Shown here in pieces: positions 43,288-52,835 of a stretch of 64,000 nucleotides of DNA (position 1 is its first letter; each line of letters opens with the position of its first letter). The notes under the pieces were generated by a model that made no database searches, was not told the origin of the DNA, and worked only from the letters and a program-made list of their open reading frames with translations. Source of the DNA: Gemmatimonadota bacterium. Lineage in GTDB: Bacteria; Gemmatimonadota; Gemmatimonadetes; Gemmatimonadales; GWC2-71-9. The stretch is from contig JAKLGU010000001.1 in the NCBI GenBank assembly GCA_022710485.1, positions 366,501-430,500 of the forward strand, read 5' to 3'. The position numbers and the translations under genes were made by a program.

Positions 43288-45891
43288 GTGTCCCCCCAAG
43301 TCCAATCCGGAGCCGTGAGCGAAACCCTCGACCGCCTGCAGGCAGCGATAGCCGACCGGTACCGTGTCGAGCGCGAGCTCGGCGCCGGCGGCATGGCCAC
43401 CGTCTTCCTGGCGCAGGACCTCAAGCACGGCCGCGAGGTCGCCATCAAGGTCCTCCACCCGGAACTCGGCGCCTCGATCGGCTCCGAACGATTCGACCGG
43501 GAAATCCGGCTCGCCGCCAAGCTCCAGCACCCCCACATCCTTGGGCTCTACGACTCGGGCGAGGCCAACGGCCTCCTCTATTACGTCATGCCGTTCGTCA
43601 AGGGCGAGTCGCTCCGGGACCGGCTCGACCGCGAACAGCAGCTCCCGATCGAGGACGCGATCCACATCACCCTCGAGGTGGCGGACGCGCTGGGCTACGC
43701 CCACGAGCACGGCGTCGTGCACCGCGACATCAAGCCCGAGAACATCCTGCTGGCCGGCGGCCACTGCCTGGTGGCCGACTTCGGGATTGCCCGCGCCGCC
43801 ACCGAGGCCGGCGAGAAGCTGACGCAAACCGGGATGGCCATCGGGACGCCGCTCTACATGAGCCCCGAGCAGTCGATGGGCGAGCATGTCGGGCCGACGG
43901 CGGACATCTACAGCCTCGGCTGCGTTCTCTACGAGATGCTCATCGGCACGCCCCCCTTCACCGGGCCCAACGCCCGCGCCATCATGGCCCGCCACGCCAT
44001 GACGCCGGTGTCCGGGCTCCAGGAGGTCCGCGCGTCGGTGCCGGACGAGGTGGAGGAGGCGGTGCTCGCGGCGCTGGCGAAGGTGCCAGCCGATCGGCCG
44101 CAGACAGCCAAGGCCTTCTGTGAAATCATGGGCACGCCGCTCGGCGCCACCGCCACGCGCCGCGCCGGTGTCCGCGTCACCAGCACGAAGCATCCCAGCG
44201 TCCGGATGACGATGGAGCAGTTCGAGGCGCTGAAGGCCGCGGAAGCGACGGTATCGGTGCCGGTGTGGAAGCGCCCCAAGGCAATCACGGCGGCCAGCCT
44301 GCTCATCGTGGGCGGCGCCGCGGCCTGGATGCTGGGTCGTGGACCTTCCGCGCCTGCCGCAGAAGCCGGCGGCCTGGACCGACACACCGTGGCCGTCCTC
44401 TACTTCGAGGACCAGAGCCCGCAGCACGACCTCGGATACCTGGCCGACGGCTTCACCGAGGCGCTCATCGATCAATTGAGCCAGGTACCCGGACTCAGCG
44501 TCGTGTCGCGCGGCGGCGCGGGGGCGTGGCGGGACTCCTCCGTGGCGCCCGACAGTGTGGCCAGGGCGCTCAAGGCCGGGACGCTCGTGGAGGGACGCGT
44601 GGAGCCCGCCGGCGCCGACCGGATCCGGGTCCAGATCTGGCTGGTGGACGGGAACAGCGGTGCCGACATGGGAAAGCGCGCCAGCTTCGAGCGGCCGGCC
44701 ACCGACCTCATCGGGGCGCGTGACTCCCTCGCGATGCAGGCGGCAGATTTGATTCGCCAGGAACTGGGCCAGGAGGTCAAGCTCCGGAGCCAGCAGGAAG
44801 GGACGCGGAGCAGCGCGGCCTGGTCGCTGGTGCAGCGCGCCGAACTGCTCCGCAAGAACGGCGAAGCGGCGGCGGACAAGGGCGATACGCTGGCCTTCCA
44901 GTCAGACCTTCAGGCCGCGGACTCGCTGCTGCAGCAGGCCGAAGCGCTCGACTCGAGATGGGCCGACCCGGTCGTACTTCGCGCCCGCCTCGCCTACCTT
45001 CGCTCACGCCGGTACCTGAGCGACCCCGTGGCCGCGGGCGCCTGGATCGGGCTGGGGCTCGGCCACGTGGGGCGGGCGCTGGCGCTTGGCGGGAACAACG
45101 CCGATGCGCTCGAATTGCGCGGCAACCTGCAGTACTGGAAATACCTGCTCCGGCTGGAGCAGGATCCGGGCAAGGCGACGGCGCTCCGCGCCAGTGCGCG
45201 GACCGACCTCGAGGCGGCCACTCGCCTCCGGCCGACGCAGGCCGGGGCGTGGGCGTCGCTCAGTCATCTCTACGGCAACGACCCCGCCACCAGCCAGACC
45301 GACGTAATTCTCGCGGCCCGGCGCGCCTACGAGGCCGACGCTTTCCTTGCCAACGCCCCCAAGATCGTCGAGCGACTCTTCTACGCCGCCTACGACCTCG
45401 ACCAGCCGATCGACGCGGAGCGTTGGTGCGAGGAGGGGCTCCGGCGGTTCCCCGAGGAGCCGGCGTTCACGACCTGCCAGTTGTACCTCATGACGATGCG
45501 GACCCAGACGCCCGACCCCGCCAGGGCATGGCAATTGGCCGAGAGCGAGGCCCTCACCCGGGACCTGGCGGGCGGGTCCGCGGAGTTCCAGAAGGCGGAG
45601 GGCCGGATGATGGTGGCCGCGGTCCTGGCGCGGGCAGGGCTCAAGGACAGCGCGAAGGCGGTGGCGAGGGGGGCACTGCTCAGCGCCGAGGCGGATCCCA
45701 CCCGATTCCTGTACCTGCAGGAGTCGTTCGCGCTGGTGCTGGCGGACGACAAGCCGGGCGCCGTGGAGGCCCTCAAGACATTCCTGGCGGCCAACCCTGA
45801 GCGCCGGGCCGAGTTCACCCCAGACCCGGGGTGGCGGCTCCGAAGCCTGTCCGGCGACCCGGCCTTCCAGGCCCTCGTCGGTGCGCCCTAG
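43288..45891 (+). CDS. Receptor-type serine/threonine protein kinase with C-terminal repeat domain
   Basis: An 867-residue protein. Kinase domain about 25-285: Gly loop LGAGGMATVF, ATP Lys54, HRDIKPEN (145-152), DFG (164-166), APE-like MSPEQ. A transmembrane segment at 332-350 (ITAASLLIVGGAAAWMLG) places the C-terminal half outside the cytoplasm. That half starts with VAVLYFEDQSPQHDLGYLADGF, a FlgO-like segment, and continues as helical TPR-like repeats to the end. Such kinases are expanded in Gemmatimonadota. GTG at 43288 is used; a GTG at 43315 is possible. Confidence 0.9.
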   Translation: MSPQVQSGAVSETLDRLQAAIADRYRVERELGAGGMATVFLAQDLKHGREVAIKVLHPELGASIGSERFDREIRLAAKLQHPHILGLYDSGEANGLLYYVMPFVKGESLRDRLDREQQLPIEDAIHITLEVADALGYAHEHGVVHRDIKPENILLAGGHCLVADFGIARAATEAGEKLTQTGMAIGTPLYMSPEQSMGEHVGPTADIYSLGCVLYEMLIGTPPFTGPNARAIMARHAMTPVSGLQEVRASVPDEVEEAVLAALAKVPADRPQTAKAFCEIMGTPLGATATRRAGVRVTSTKHPSVRMTMEQFEALKAAEATVSVPVWKRPKAITAASLLIVGGAAAWMLGRGPSAPAAEAGGLDRHTVAVLYFEDQSPQHDLGYLADGFTEALIDQLSQVPGLSVVSRGGAGAWRDSSVAPDSVARALKAGTLVEGRVEPAGADRIRVQIWLVDGNSGADMGKRASFERPATDLIGARDSLAMQAADLIRQELGQEVKLRSQQEGTRSSAAWSLVQRAELLRKNGEAAADKGDTLAFQSDLQAADSLLQQAEALDSRWADPVVLRARLAYLRSRRYLSDPVAAGAWIGLGLGHVGRALALGGNNADALELRGNLQYWKYLLRLEQDPGKATALRASARTDLEAATRLRPTQAGAWASLSHLYGNDPATSQTDVILAARRAYEADAFLANAPKIVERLFYAAYDLDQPIDAERWCEEGLRRFPEEPAFTTCQLYLMTMRTQTPDPARAWQLAESEALTRDLAGGSAEFQKAEGRMMVAAVLARAGLKDSAKAVARGALLSAEADPTRFLYLQESFALVLADDKPGAVEALKTFLAANPERRAEFTPDPGWRLRSLSGDPAFQALVGAP

Positions 45892-46004
45892 ACTGAGGCG
45901 CCGGCGCACCACTGGCGGCACTCCCCCGATGGGCTAAGTTATCCTCCCTCAACAGTCGCATCCACAACGCGATCGCAGTCCCGTCGGTCCCCCCGGAGGC
46001 CTTG

Positions 46005-48224
46005 ATGCACCGCAGGTTTGGATACCTTTTCGCCGCCACCGTCGTACTGCTCTCTGCCTGTTCCGGTGAGCAGGTCGCCCCCGACGACGCCGCGATGCCG
46101 GGCTCGGCCACGCAGGTTCAGGTCAACCCCTTCGCGATCGCCGTGCTGCCGGCCGAGTGCGCCACGGTGGCGCGGGCGCAGGGCGCCATCGACAGCCTAC
46201 TCCCGCAGCTCTACGGACCGGGGGGAGGCCGACGGGGCAAGGCGCAGGGCTACAGCAACGCGATCGACAAGGCCCGGCGTGAAGGGAAGACTCAGCTCGC
46301 GCAGAGCAACGTGGATTCGCTCATCAACTACACGCTCTCGAACTACTACGCGGGCACCCTGATCGGCAATCAGAGCGCCGCCACCCAGGAGCGGGTGCTC
46401 AAGTTCATCTACTTGCTGTACTGCTCGAACAACATCACGCCGGTGCCCGACCTGAGCGGCATCTTCGGCGCCGAGAACAGCGTACTGATCCGGAACGGCA
46501 CGCCGACCACCACGGTGAGTGACCCGCTGGACTCGGCGGCGGTCGAGGTCGAGCAGGGCGAGGTGCCGGCCACCATTTTCGGCACCTTCGTCTCGGTGTA
46601 CAAGACCACCAATCCCCTCCCGACGAGCCTGGACTGGTACGGCATCGACGGCTTCCGGCAGGGCGCGTTCGAGTTCGTCTCGAATCCCGAAGTCACGTTC
46701 ACTGACCCGGTGCTCACCGGCGTCTGCATCAGGTACGACCCCGACATCGCCTCGGCCACCGACTTGCGCCTGGCCCATGCTGTCGAGGCGGGCTACGTGT
46801 CCGTCGTCCCCGGGAATTCGGTCGTCACGACGGCCGGTGGCACCATCGAAATCGGCGCCTACGCCGACCCGGGACCGCTCGGACTGGCCTGCGATCCGCT
46901 CCCCCCGCCGCCGATCGCGGCGCGGAGCGCCGTCGGCCGGCTGCTGCAGCAGTTCGCCGGCCTCATCGTGCCGGGCAACCTGTTCGCGGGCGTGGCCGGC
47001 GGCGGCACCGGCAGCCAGGTCGTGAAGTTCAGCCCATTCGCGGCGGTGGACATCAAGCTCAACCTCGCGAGCGCAGGGCCGACTTCTCCCCAGTACATCC
47101 CGGTGGGCAGCACGGAGAACACCGCGCAGGTCGGCGTCACGATCACCACCCGGAACGGCCACACGCCGATCGGCGGCATTCCCGTGGCGTTCGATCCGGC
47201 TGCCGCCTTCGCGCCGGCGTCGGTCTCGACCGGGGCCGACGGCATCGCCGCCTCGGCCTGGACCCTCGTGGCGGGAACCAATGCCGGCACCGCGACCTCC
47301 GGCCTGGCGCCGCTCGCGTTCGTCCCGGCGACGGCGGCCTTTTCGGCGACCGCAGTGCAACTCACGGCGCCCGAGATCACGACCGTGTCGCTGCCTGACG
47401 GCCAGCAGACGGTGGTCTACGGCCCCGCCACCCTGACGGCGACCGGCGGCACCGGCAGTTACACCTGGGCGCTCGCCCCCGGCAGCAGCCTGCCGGCCGG
47501 ACTCGCGCTTTCGGCGGCCGGGGTCGTCAGCGGCACCCCAACGGCATCCGGGTCGTTCACCTTTACGGTGCGCGTCAACAGCGGCCCCCTGTCCGCCGAC
47601 AAGGCGTTCACGGTGAACATCCTCCCGGCGCCGGTGGTGGTCACCACCGGCTCGCCGCTCCCCGCCGCCACTGTCGGAGTCGCGTATTCCCAGACCTTCC
47701 AGGCGACGGGCGGCACCGGGGGCTACTCCTGGAGCCAGGTCGACGGCGCGCTGCCGGCTGGGCTCGGGCTCTCCGCGGCCGGCGTGCTGAGCGGCGCACC
47801 GAGCACGGCGGGGACGTCCACGTTCACCGTCCAGGCAGCGAGCGGCACGCTCACCGGCAGCAAGGCGTTCTCGCTCACGGCCTCGTATCCGACGGCCGTG
47901 GCGCTCACGTTCCAGCCGGGCCCGTCGAACTCGCAGTGCTACGCCCTCAACGTGATCATGACCCCGAACATCGCGGTCAGGGTGACGGACCAGGCCGGCC
48001 GCCCGCTGTCGGGCGTCCAGGTCAGCATCGTGGCGGTGACCAACAACGGCTCCAAGGTGGTGCCCTCGCAGCCGTTTGCCATCTCGGGCGCCAACGGGCT
48101 GGCCGTCTTCAACACGCTGTCGATCAACAAGACGGGCGGGTACCGGATCATCGCCTCCACGCAGTCGCCGTGGCCGGCGGTGACCATCCAATCCGGCAAG
48201 TTCAACATCTCTCCTGGGTGCTGA
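46005..48224 (+). CDS. Large Ig-like (He_PIG) lipoprotein
   Basis: A 739-residue lipoprotein (FAATVVLLSAC, Cys19). The N-terminal 300 residues have no recognised family and contain several conserved Trp/Tyr. The middle contains Ig-like repeats, including two He_PIG-type modules with LPAGLALSAAGVVSGTP and LPAGLGLSAAGVLSGAP, and a final bacterial Ig-like domain ending KFNISPGC. It is likely surface exposed and adhesive or structural. The ATG at 46005 follows CGGAGG. A TAAGTT box is at 45935-45940. Confidence 0.83.
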   Translation: MHRRFGYLFAATVVLLSACSGEQVAPDDAAMPGSATQVQVNPFAIAVLPAECATVARAQGAIDSLLPQLYGPGGGRRGKAQGYSNAIDKARREGKTQLAQSNVDSLINYTLSNYYAGTLIGNQSAATQERVLKFIYLLYCSNNITPVPDLSGIFGAENSVLIRNGTPTTTVSDPLDSAAVEVEQGEVPATIFGTFVSVYKTTNPLPTSLDWYGIDGFRQGAFEFVSNPEVTFTDPVLTGVCIRYDPDIASATDLRLAHAVEAGYVSVVPGNSVVTTAGGTIEIGAYADPGPLGLACDPLPPPPIAARSAVGRLLQQFAGLIVPGNLFAGVAGGGTGSQVVKFSPFAAVDIKLNLASAGPTSPQYIPVGSTENTAQVGVTITTRNGHTPIGGIPVAFDPAAAFAPASVSTGADGIAASAWTLVAGTNAGTATSGLAPLAFVPATAAFSATAVQLTAPEITTVSLPDGQQTVVYGPATLTATGGTGSYTWALAPGSSLPAGLALSAAGVVSGTPTASGSFTFTVRVNSGPLSADKAFTVNILPAPVVVTTGSPLPAATVGVAYSQTFQATGGTGGYSWSQVDGALPAGLGLSAAGVLSGAPSTAGTSTFTVQAASGTLTGSKAFSLTASYPTAVALTFQPGPSNSQCYALNVIMTPNIAVRVTDQAGRPLSGVQVSIVAVTNNGSKVVPSQPFAISGANGLAVFNTLSINKTGGYRIIASTQSPWPAVTIQSGKFNISPGC

Positions 48225-48253
48225 TCGGCCGGCAGTACGCCAGTTCAAACGCG

Positions 48254-48281
48254 ACAGCCCCGCCACTTGGCGGGGCTGTTT
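48254..48281 (+). terminator. Intrinsic terminator after the Ig-like lipoprotein
   Basis: A perfect 12-bp stem ACAGCCCCGCCA / TGGCGGGGCTGT with a two-base loop CT, starting 30 bases after the stop and followed by TTT. It also lies just beyond the end of the convergent gene at 48307 and may act on both transcripts. Confidence 0.75.
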
Positions 48282-48306
48282 GCAAAGATGAACTCGCTGG
48301 CCCCTG

Positions 48307-49284
48307 CTATACCACCCGATCCGGCAGCTCCCGCCCCTCGCTCCACGCCACCAGGTTTTCCAACGCCCGCATCCCCATGGCGATGCGGGACTCGACGGTG
48401 GCGCTGCCAAGATGCGGCAGGAGCACCACGTTCGGGAGCGCCAGGAGGCCCGGATTGACCCGGGGCTCCTCGGCGTACACGTCGAGCCCCGCCCCGGCAA
48501 TCACCCCACGCGCCAGCGCATCCACCAGCGCTCCCTCGTCCACCACGTCGCCGCGCGAGGTGTTGACGAGAATGCCGTGCGGCGGCATCAGGTCGAGCTG
48601 GCGGGCGTTCACCAGGTGCCGCGTCTCCCCGCTCGACGGCACGTGCAGCGACACCACGTCCGATTCGGCGAACACCCTGTCCAACTCGACGTGCACCGCG
48701 TCGAGCGCCGCCGCCTCGCCGGCGGGCAGCTCCGTCCGGCTCGCATAGAGGAGCCGCATCCCGAAGCCGTGCACCGCGCGCCGCGCCACCGCCCGTCCGA
48801 TCCGCCCCATCCCCACGATGCCGAGCGTCCTGCCGGAGAGCCGCCGCCCGAGGTGATGCATCGGGTGCCAGCCGGCCCAGCGGCCGGCACGGAGATCCCG
48901 CTCCCCCTCCCCGAGCCGGCGCATCGCCATCAGCATCAGCGCCACGGCCAGATCGGCGGTGTCTTCCGTCAGCACACCGGGCGTGTTGGTGACAGCGATT
49001 CCCCTGGCGCGCGCCGCGTCCAGGTTGATGTGCTCGAACCCCACGCCGAAATTGGCCAGGAGCCGCGCCCGGAGCGGCTCCACCCCGAGCACCTCCGCGC
49101 CCAGCCGGTCGGAGACGGTGCAGAGCAAGGCATCGGAAGTGGCCAGCGCCTCCTGCAGCCCGGCCGCCTCGAGCGGCGTGTCCTGCCGGTTGAGCCGGAC
49201 GTCGAAGCGCTCGGCGAGGGCCGATTCCACGGGGGCCGGAAGGCGGCGGGTGACGGTGACGACGGGGCGCTCGGGGACGGTCAC
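48307..49284 (-). CDS. D-2-hydroxyacid dehydrogenase (glyoxylate/hydroxypyruvate reductase type)
   Basis: A 325-residue NAD(P)-dependent dehydrogenase. Substrate-domain stretch LLANFGVGFEHINLDAARARGI, Rossmann motif GIVGMGRIGRAVARR, then LVNTSRGDVVDEGALVDAL and a catalytic His in LLPHLGSAT. It most resembles D-glycerate dehydrogenase/glyoxylate reductase members. A GTG at 49284 with AAGGAG six bases upstream is preferred over the ATG at 49320. Divergent from glycerate 2-kinase, so the pair probably links glyoxylate/hydroxypyruvate to 2-phosphoglycerate. Confidence 0.9.
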   Translation of the reverse strand: MTVPERPVVTVTRRLPAPVESALAERFDVRLNRQDTPLEAAGLQEALATSDALLCTVSDRLGAEVLGVEPLRARLLANFGVGFEHINLDAARARGIAVTNTPGVLTEDTADLAVALMLMAMRRLGEGERDLRAGRWAGWHPMHHLGRRLSGRTLGIVGMGRIGRAVARRAVHGFGMRLLYASRTELPAGEAAALDAVHVELDRVFAESDVVSLHVPSSGETRHLVNARQLDLMPPHGILVNTSRGDVVDEGALVDALARGVIAGAGLDVYAEEPRVNPGLLALPNVVLLPHLGSATVESRIAMGMRALENLVAWSEGRELPDRVV

Positions 49285-49328
49285 GGGGTGCTCCTTGGAC
49301 GACGGGGCCCGGGGCCCCATACTAGGGA

Positions 49329-50657
49329 ATGCGCGAACTCCTGCTCGATCTCTACGGCGCCGCGCTGCGGGCCGCCGACCCCGCGGCGGCGGTGCGCCAC
49401 GAGCTCTCCGAGCGGCCGCTCCCCTCCGGCGCGCCGGTGCACGTCCTCGCCCTCGGCAAGGCGGCGGCGGGAATGGCCGGGGCGGCGGTGTCGGTGCTCG
49501 ACCAGTCGAAGGCGTCGTTCGCCGGCGGCGTGGTGGTCGGCACCTCGGGCGCCAAGCCGGCCAACCGCGCGCTGCGGTACGTCACGGGCGACCACCCCCT
49601 CCCCGGGCCTGCGTCGGCGCGAGCGGCCGAGGCGATCGCCGACGCAGTGGCGTCCGTGCACGCCGACCACCAGGCGCTGGTCCTCCTCTCGGGCGGCGCG
49701 TCGAGCCTGGCCGCCGCACCGGTGGGTAGCGTCGCCGCCGGTGATCTGTCGGCGCTCTGGAGTTTCCTCCTCGGCAGCGGCCGCGACATCGTGGCGGTCA
49801 ACACCGTCCGGAAGCGCTGCCTCCGCTGGGGCGCCGGTCGCCTCGCCGCCGCCCTCGCGCCGCGGCCCGTCACCGTCCTCTGCATTTCCGACGTGATCGG
49901 CGACGACCCCGGCACCGTCGGGTCCGGCCCCTGTGCCCCCGACCCGCGCTGGGCCCGAGAGGTGCTGAGCCTGCTCGAATCGGTGGCTGGGGCGCGGGAC
50001 ATCCCGGTGTCGGTACGCCGACTCCTCGAGCGCCAGGCCGCCGGCGACCTCCCCGACACCCTCAAGCCGGGCGACGCCGTCTTCCGAAACGTGACGACCC
50101 ACGTCATCGCGAGCAACCGCCTCGCGGTTCGGGGCGTCGCGCGCCGCGCGCAGGAGCTGGGGCTGCCGGTGCTGGCCGGCGCCTCCGACCTCTCAGGAGA
50201 GGCGCGGGAGGCGGGCACCCGCATCGGCGCCTTCCTGCGGGCCGGCGGCGGCGGGGCGAGCTGTTTCGTCTGGGGAGGCGAGACCACGGTGTCGCTCGGC
50301 GCTGGCACCGCCGGCCAGGGCGGCCGCTGCCAGGAGCTGGCACTCGCCGCGGCGGCCGAACTCGACGACGTACCCGGCGTGGCGCTGTTGGCGGCGGGCA
50401 CCGACGGCCGGGACGGCCCGACCGACGCCGCCGGCGCCCTGGTGGACGGCGCCACCTGGGCGCGAATTGCCGGACTGGGGCGCAACCCGGAGGCAGACCT
50501 CTCGGCGCACGACGCCTACCACGCGCTCGAGGCCGCCGGGGCGCTCCTGCACACCGGTCCGACGGGCACCAACGTGATGGACGTGGTGATCGGGCTGCGT
50601 CAGCGGGCCGTCAGGGATGCACTTCGTCCGGGGGCTGGTAATCCGCCCCCAGGATGA
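49329..50657 (+). CDS. Glycerate 2-kinase (MOFRL family)
   Basis: A 442-residue kinase of the DUF4147-MOFRL family. Motifs: ALGKAAAGMAGAAV near the start, VLLSGGASSLAAAP, VNTVRKRC, SDVIGDDPGTVGSGP, and the MOFRL domain with WGGETTVSLG, GGRCQELALAAA and GTDGRDGPTDAAGALVDG. It phosphorylates glycerate to 2-phosphoglycerate. No ribosome binding site is evident and the start lies close to a CATACT box. The 3' end overlaps the convergent LytR_C gene by 47 bases. Confidence 0.93.
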   Translation: MRELLLDLYGAALRAADPAAAVRHELSERPLPSGAPVHVLALGKAAAGMAGAAVSVLDQSKASFAGGVVVGTSGAKPANRALRYVTGDHPLPGPASARAAEAIADAVASVHADHQALVLLSGGASSLAAAPVGSVAAGDLSALWSFLLGSGRDIVAVNTVRKRCLRWGAGRLAAALAPRPVTVLCISDVIGDDPGTVGSGPCAPDPRWAREVLSLLESVAGARDIPVSVRRLLERQAAGDLPDTLKPGDAVFRNVTTHVIASNRLAVRGVARRAQELGLPVLAGASDLSGEAREAGTRIGAFLRAGGGGASCFVWGGETTVSLGAGTAGQGGRCQELALAAAAELDDVPGVALLAAGTDGRDGPTDAAGALVDGATWARIAGLGRNPEADLSAHDAYHALEAAGALLHTGPTGTNVMDVVIGLRQRAVRDALRPGAGNPPPG

Positions 50658-51033
50658 CGGTCAGGTCCACCCGCCGGGTCGAGTCGGGCTCCCACGTCGT
50701 GACGCCGACGCCAAGGAGCCGAGCCGCGCGGCGGGCGGCGGTGCTGTCGCCGCGGCGAACGAGCAGTTGGGTGACCGCAGACGGATCGCCCTCGGCATTC
50801 CCGAAGAAGACGACGTCGAGCCCGCCGCGCCGCAGCACACGCGTCGCCGTCCGAGCGAGCCCCGCGCGGCCCGAGCCGTTGAGCACCTCGACCATGAGGC
50901 GGTCGCGTCCACCGGGAACGGGATAGGCGTGGTCGGGCAGCGCGGAAGGCGCCGACCGGTACTGGAAGGCGAGGAAGGCGAGGAGGAGGACTCCCGCCCC
51001 GATCAGGGCGAGACGACGGACAGGCTGTTCCAA
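50611..51033 (-). CDS. LytR_C domain membrane-anchored protein
   Basis: A 140-residue protein. The N-terminal helix LALIGAGVLLLAFLAF anchors it, and the LytR_C domain follows (MVEVLNGSGRAGLARTATRV ... TQLLVRRGD ... DLTVILGADY). LytR_C domains occur at the C-terminus of cell-wall-linked LytR-CpsA-Psr proteins or as small membrane proteins, often after yqeK. The start is uncertain: TTG at 51033 is the first reasonable codon and overlaps yqeK by 31 bases. Its end overlaps the glycerate kinase gene. Confidence 0.7.
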   Translation of the reverse strand: MEQPVRRLALIGAGVLLLAFLAFQYRSAPSALPDHAYPVPGGRDRLMVEVLNGSGRAGLARTATRVLRRGGLDVVFFGNAEGDPSAVTQLLVRRGDSTAARRAARLLGVGVTTWEPDSTRRVDLTVILGADYQPPDEVHP

Positions 51034-51587
51034 AACCGCACCATCGGCTCGGGCAGCGGCCACCCGGAGCGCGCCAGGTAGGAGAGCCGGGCGCGCGCCA
51101 CCGCGCGGATGACGCCCGCCACGTCGCGGGGGAAGAGTGCCGCGAGTTCGGCGCGCGCCGCGACGTCGAACGTCCGGCCCGGCTCGAGATAGTCGGCGCA
51201 GTAGAGCACGCGGCCGACCATGTCCCACTCGGCGAGCCCGAGGGAGTGGTATCGCACCGCGTCGAGGACGCCGCGGTCCGTCTCCCCTTCCGCCTTGGCG
51301 CGCGCGGCGGCCGCGGGTCCGTGCCAGAGCTCGATGGGCCCGGAGGAACTCGAGGCCCACTGACCGAGCGTCTCACGGCTGGCGTCGCGGAGGGCGTCGT
51401 GCAGCCAGACCGCCTTGAGCCACCGGTTCCGCTCGGAGTCGTGCACCCCCATCCGCTCCGCCCACGCCGACACCAGCGTGGCGACACGCTCGACGTGCGC
51501 GACCCGCTCCGGCGTCATCTCGGCCCAGGCCGGCAGCGTCGGCCGGAGGGCCGGGGAGATCCCCGCGTGCGCGGAGCCGCCGGTCAC
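51003..51587 (-). CDS. yqeK: YqeK-like HD domain nucleotide hydrolase
   Basis: A 194-residue HD-domain protein with HVERVATLVSAWAERMGV, the metal-binding AVWLHDALRD (HD) and the family-defining VRYHSLGLAEWDMVGRVLYCADYLEPGR (longer run in the protein than shown). YqeK hydrolyses symmetrical diadenosine tetraphosphate. The usual nadD-yqeK linkage is not seen; here it follows panD by four bases and precedes a LytR_C gene, a pairing seen in other bacteria. GTG at 51587 has AAGG eight bases upstream. Confidence 0.86.
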   Translation of the reverse strand: MTGGSAHAGISPALRPTLPAWAEMTPERVAHVERVATLVSAWAERMGVHDSERNRWLKAVWLHDALRDASRETLGQWASSSSGPIELWHGPAAAARAKAEGETDRGVLDAVRYHSLGLAEWDMVGRVLYCADYLEPGRTFDVAARAELAALFPRDVAGVIRAVARARLSYLARSGWPLPEPMVRFWNSLSVVSP

Positions 51588-51591
51588 CGCG

Positions 51592-51963
51592 TCAGCCTTC
51601 GGCCCGAAGCGGCGGACGGACGATGCGGTTCTTGTCGTCCACGAATACCACCGTCGGGTGGTGCCGGGCCGCCGCCGCCTCGTCGAAGAGGCCATAGGAG
51701 ATGACGATGACCAGGTCGCCGGCCATGCCGAGGCGGGCCGCGGCGCCATTGAGCTGGAGCACGCCGGAGCCGCGCGGGCCCGGGATGACGTAGGTGCTGA
51801 ACCGCGCGCCGTTGTTGACGTTGACGACCTGGACCTCCTCGTGCGTCCGGAGGTCGGCGGCGTCGAGCAGGTCCTCGTCCACGGTCAGGGACCCCTCGTA
51901 ATGGAGGTCCGCCGAGGTGATCGTGGCGCGGTGAATCTTGGATTTCATCAAGTGGCGCTGCAT
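51592..51963 (-). CDS. panD: Aspartate 1-decarboxylase proenzyme
   Basis: Makes beta-alanine from aspartate for pantothenate synthesis. The 123-residue proenzyme has its self-cleavage pair at Gly24-Ser25 ([15 protein letters not shown]), the exact position of the E. coli enzyme, which generates the pyruvoyl group. Conserved [15 protein letters not shown] and [10 protein letters not shown] follow. It starts at ATG 51963, overlapping the panC stop (TGATG). Part of panB-panC-panD, so the pathway to pantothenate is complete except for panE/ilvC. Confidence 0.96.
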   Translation of the reverse strand: MQRHLMKSKIHRATITSADLHYEGSLTVDEDLLDAADLRTHEEVQVVNVNNGARFSTYVIPGPRGSGVLQLNGAAARLGMAGDLVIVISYGLFDEAAAARHHPTVVFVDDKNRIVRPPLRAEG

Positions 51964-52835
51964 CACGGGATCCCTTCCCCGAACACGACGTTGTCAATCA
52001 GCCTCGTCGATCCGACCCGAGCGGCGACCAGCATGAGGTACCCCGCCCCCACGATCTCGGCGGGGGCGAGCGCATCGGGCTCGACGGCGGAAATATACTC
52101 CGGGCGCACACCGGGATACACCTCGAGCGCCCGCCGCGCCACCGCCTCGAGGCGCCTGCCGTCGGTCTCCCCTTCCCGCCACGCGTCGTGCGCCGCACGG
52201 AGCGCCGCGCTCAGCCCCACGGCGTCGCGGCGGTCGGCGGGGGAGAGGTACGTGTTCCGGCTGCTCAGGGCCAGGCCGTCGGGCTCCCGCGCTGTCGGGG
52301 CCACCACCAGGGCCACCGGCCAGTCGAGATCCCGCACCATGCGGCGGATGAGCGCCACCTGCTGCGCGTCCTTCTGCCCGAACACCGCCACATCGGGGGA
52401 CACGAGGTGGAAGAGCTTCGCCACCACTGTCAGGACTCCCGAGAAATGCCCGGGGCGCGCCGCGCCTTCCCACACGTCGGCCGCGGGGCCGGGCACCACT
52501 CGGGTGTCGGAGCCCGGCGGGTACATGACGGAGACGTCGGGAAGGAAGAGGGCATCCACGCCACGGCCGGCGGCCAGGGAGCGGTCGCGGGAAAGGTCGC
52601 GAGGATACCGGGCGAGGTCTTCGGTGGGGCCAAACTGGAGTGGATTGACGAAGATGCTCATCACGACCACGTCCGACACCGCCCGCGCGGCGTCCACCAG
52701 CCGCAGATGCCCCTCATGAAGAAATCCCATGGTGGGCACGAACCCGATTCGGGAGCCCCCCGCCCGTTGCGCCGTCACCCACGCACGGATCCCCGCAGCC
52801 GTCGTGAACTCTCTGGGGGCGGGGTTCTGGTTCAC
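51963..52835 (-). CDS. panC: Pantothenate synthetase
   Basis: Joins pantoate and beta-alanine using ATP. The 290-residue enzyme shows the ATP-binding [15 protein letters not shown] (HIGH-like) motif, [30 protein letters not shown] and the KMSKS-like [10 protein letters not shown]. It overlaps panB by four bases and panD by one, so all three are translationally coupled. Length matches the family (about 280-300). Confidence 0.97.
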   Translation of the reverse strand: MNQNPAPREFTTAAGIRAWVTAQRAGGSRIGFVPTMGFLHEGHLRLVDAARAVSDVVVMSIFVNPLQFGPTEDLARYPRDLSRDRSLAAGRGVDALFLPDVSVMYPPGSDTRVVPGPAADVWEGAARPGHFSGVLTVVAKLFHLVSPDVAVFGQKDAQQVALIRRMVRDLDWPVALVVAPTAREPDGLALSSRNTYLSPADRRDAVGLSAALRAAHDAWREGETDGRRLEAVARRALEVYPGVRPEYISAVEPDALAPAEIVGAGYLMLVAARVGSTRLIDNVVFGEGIP

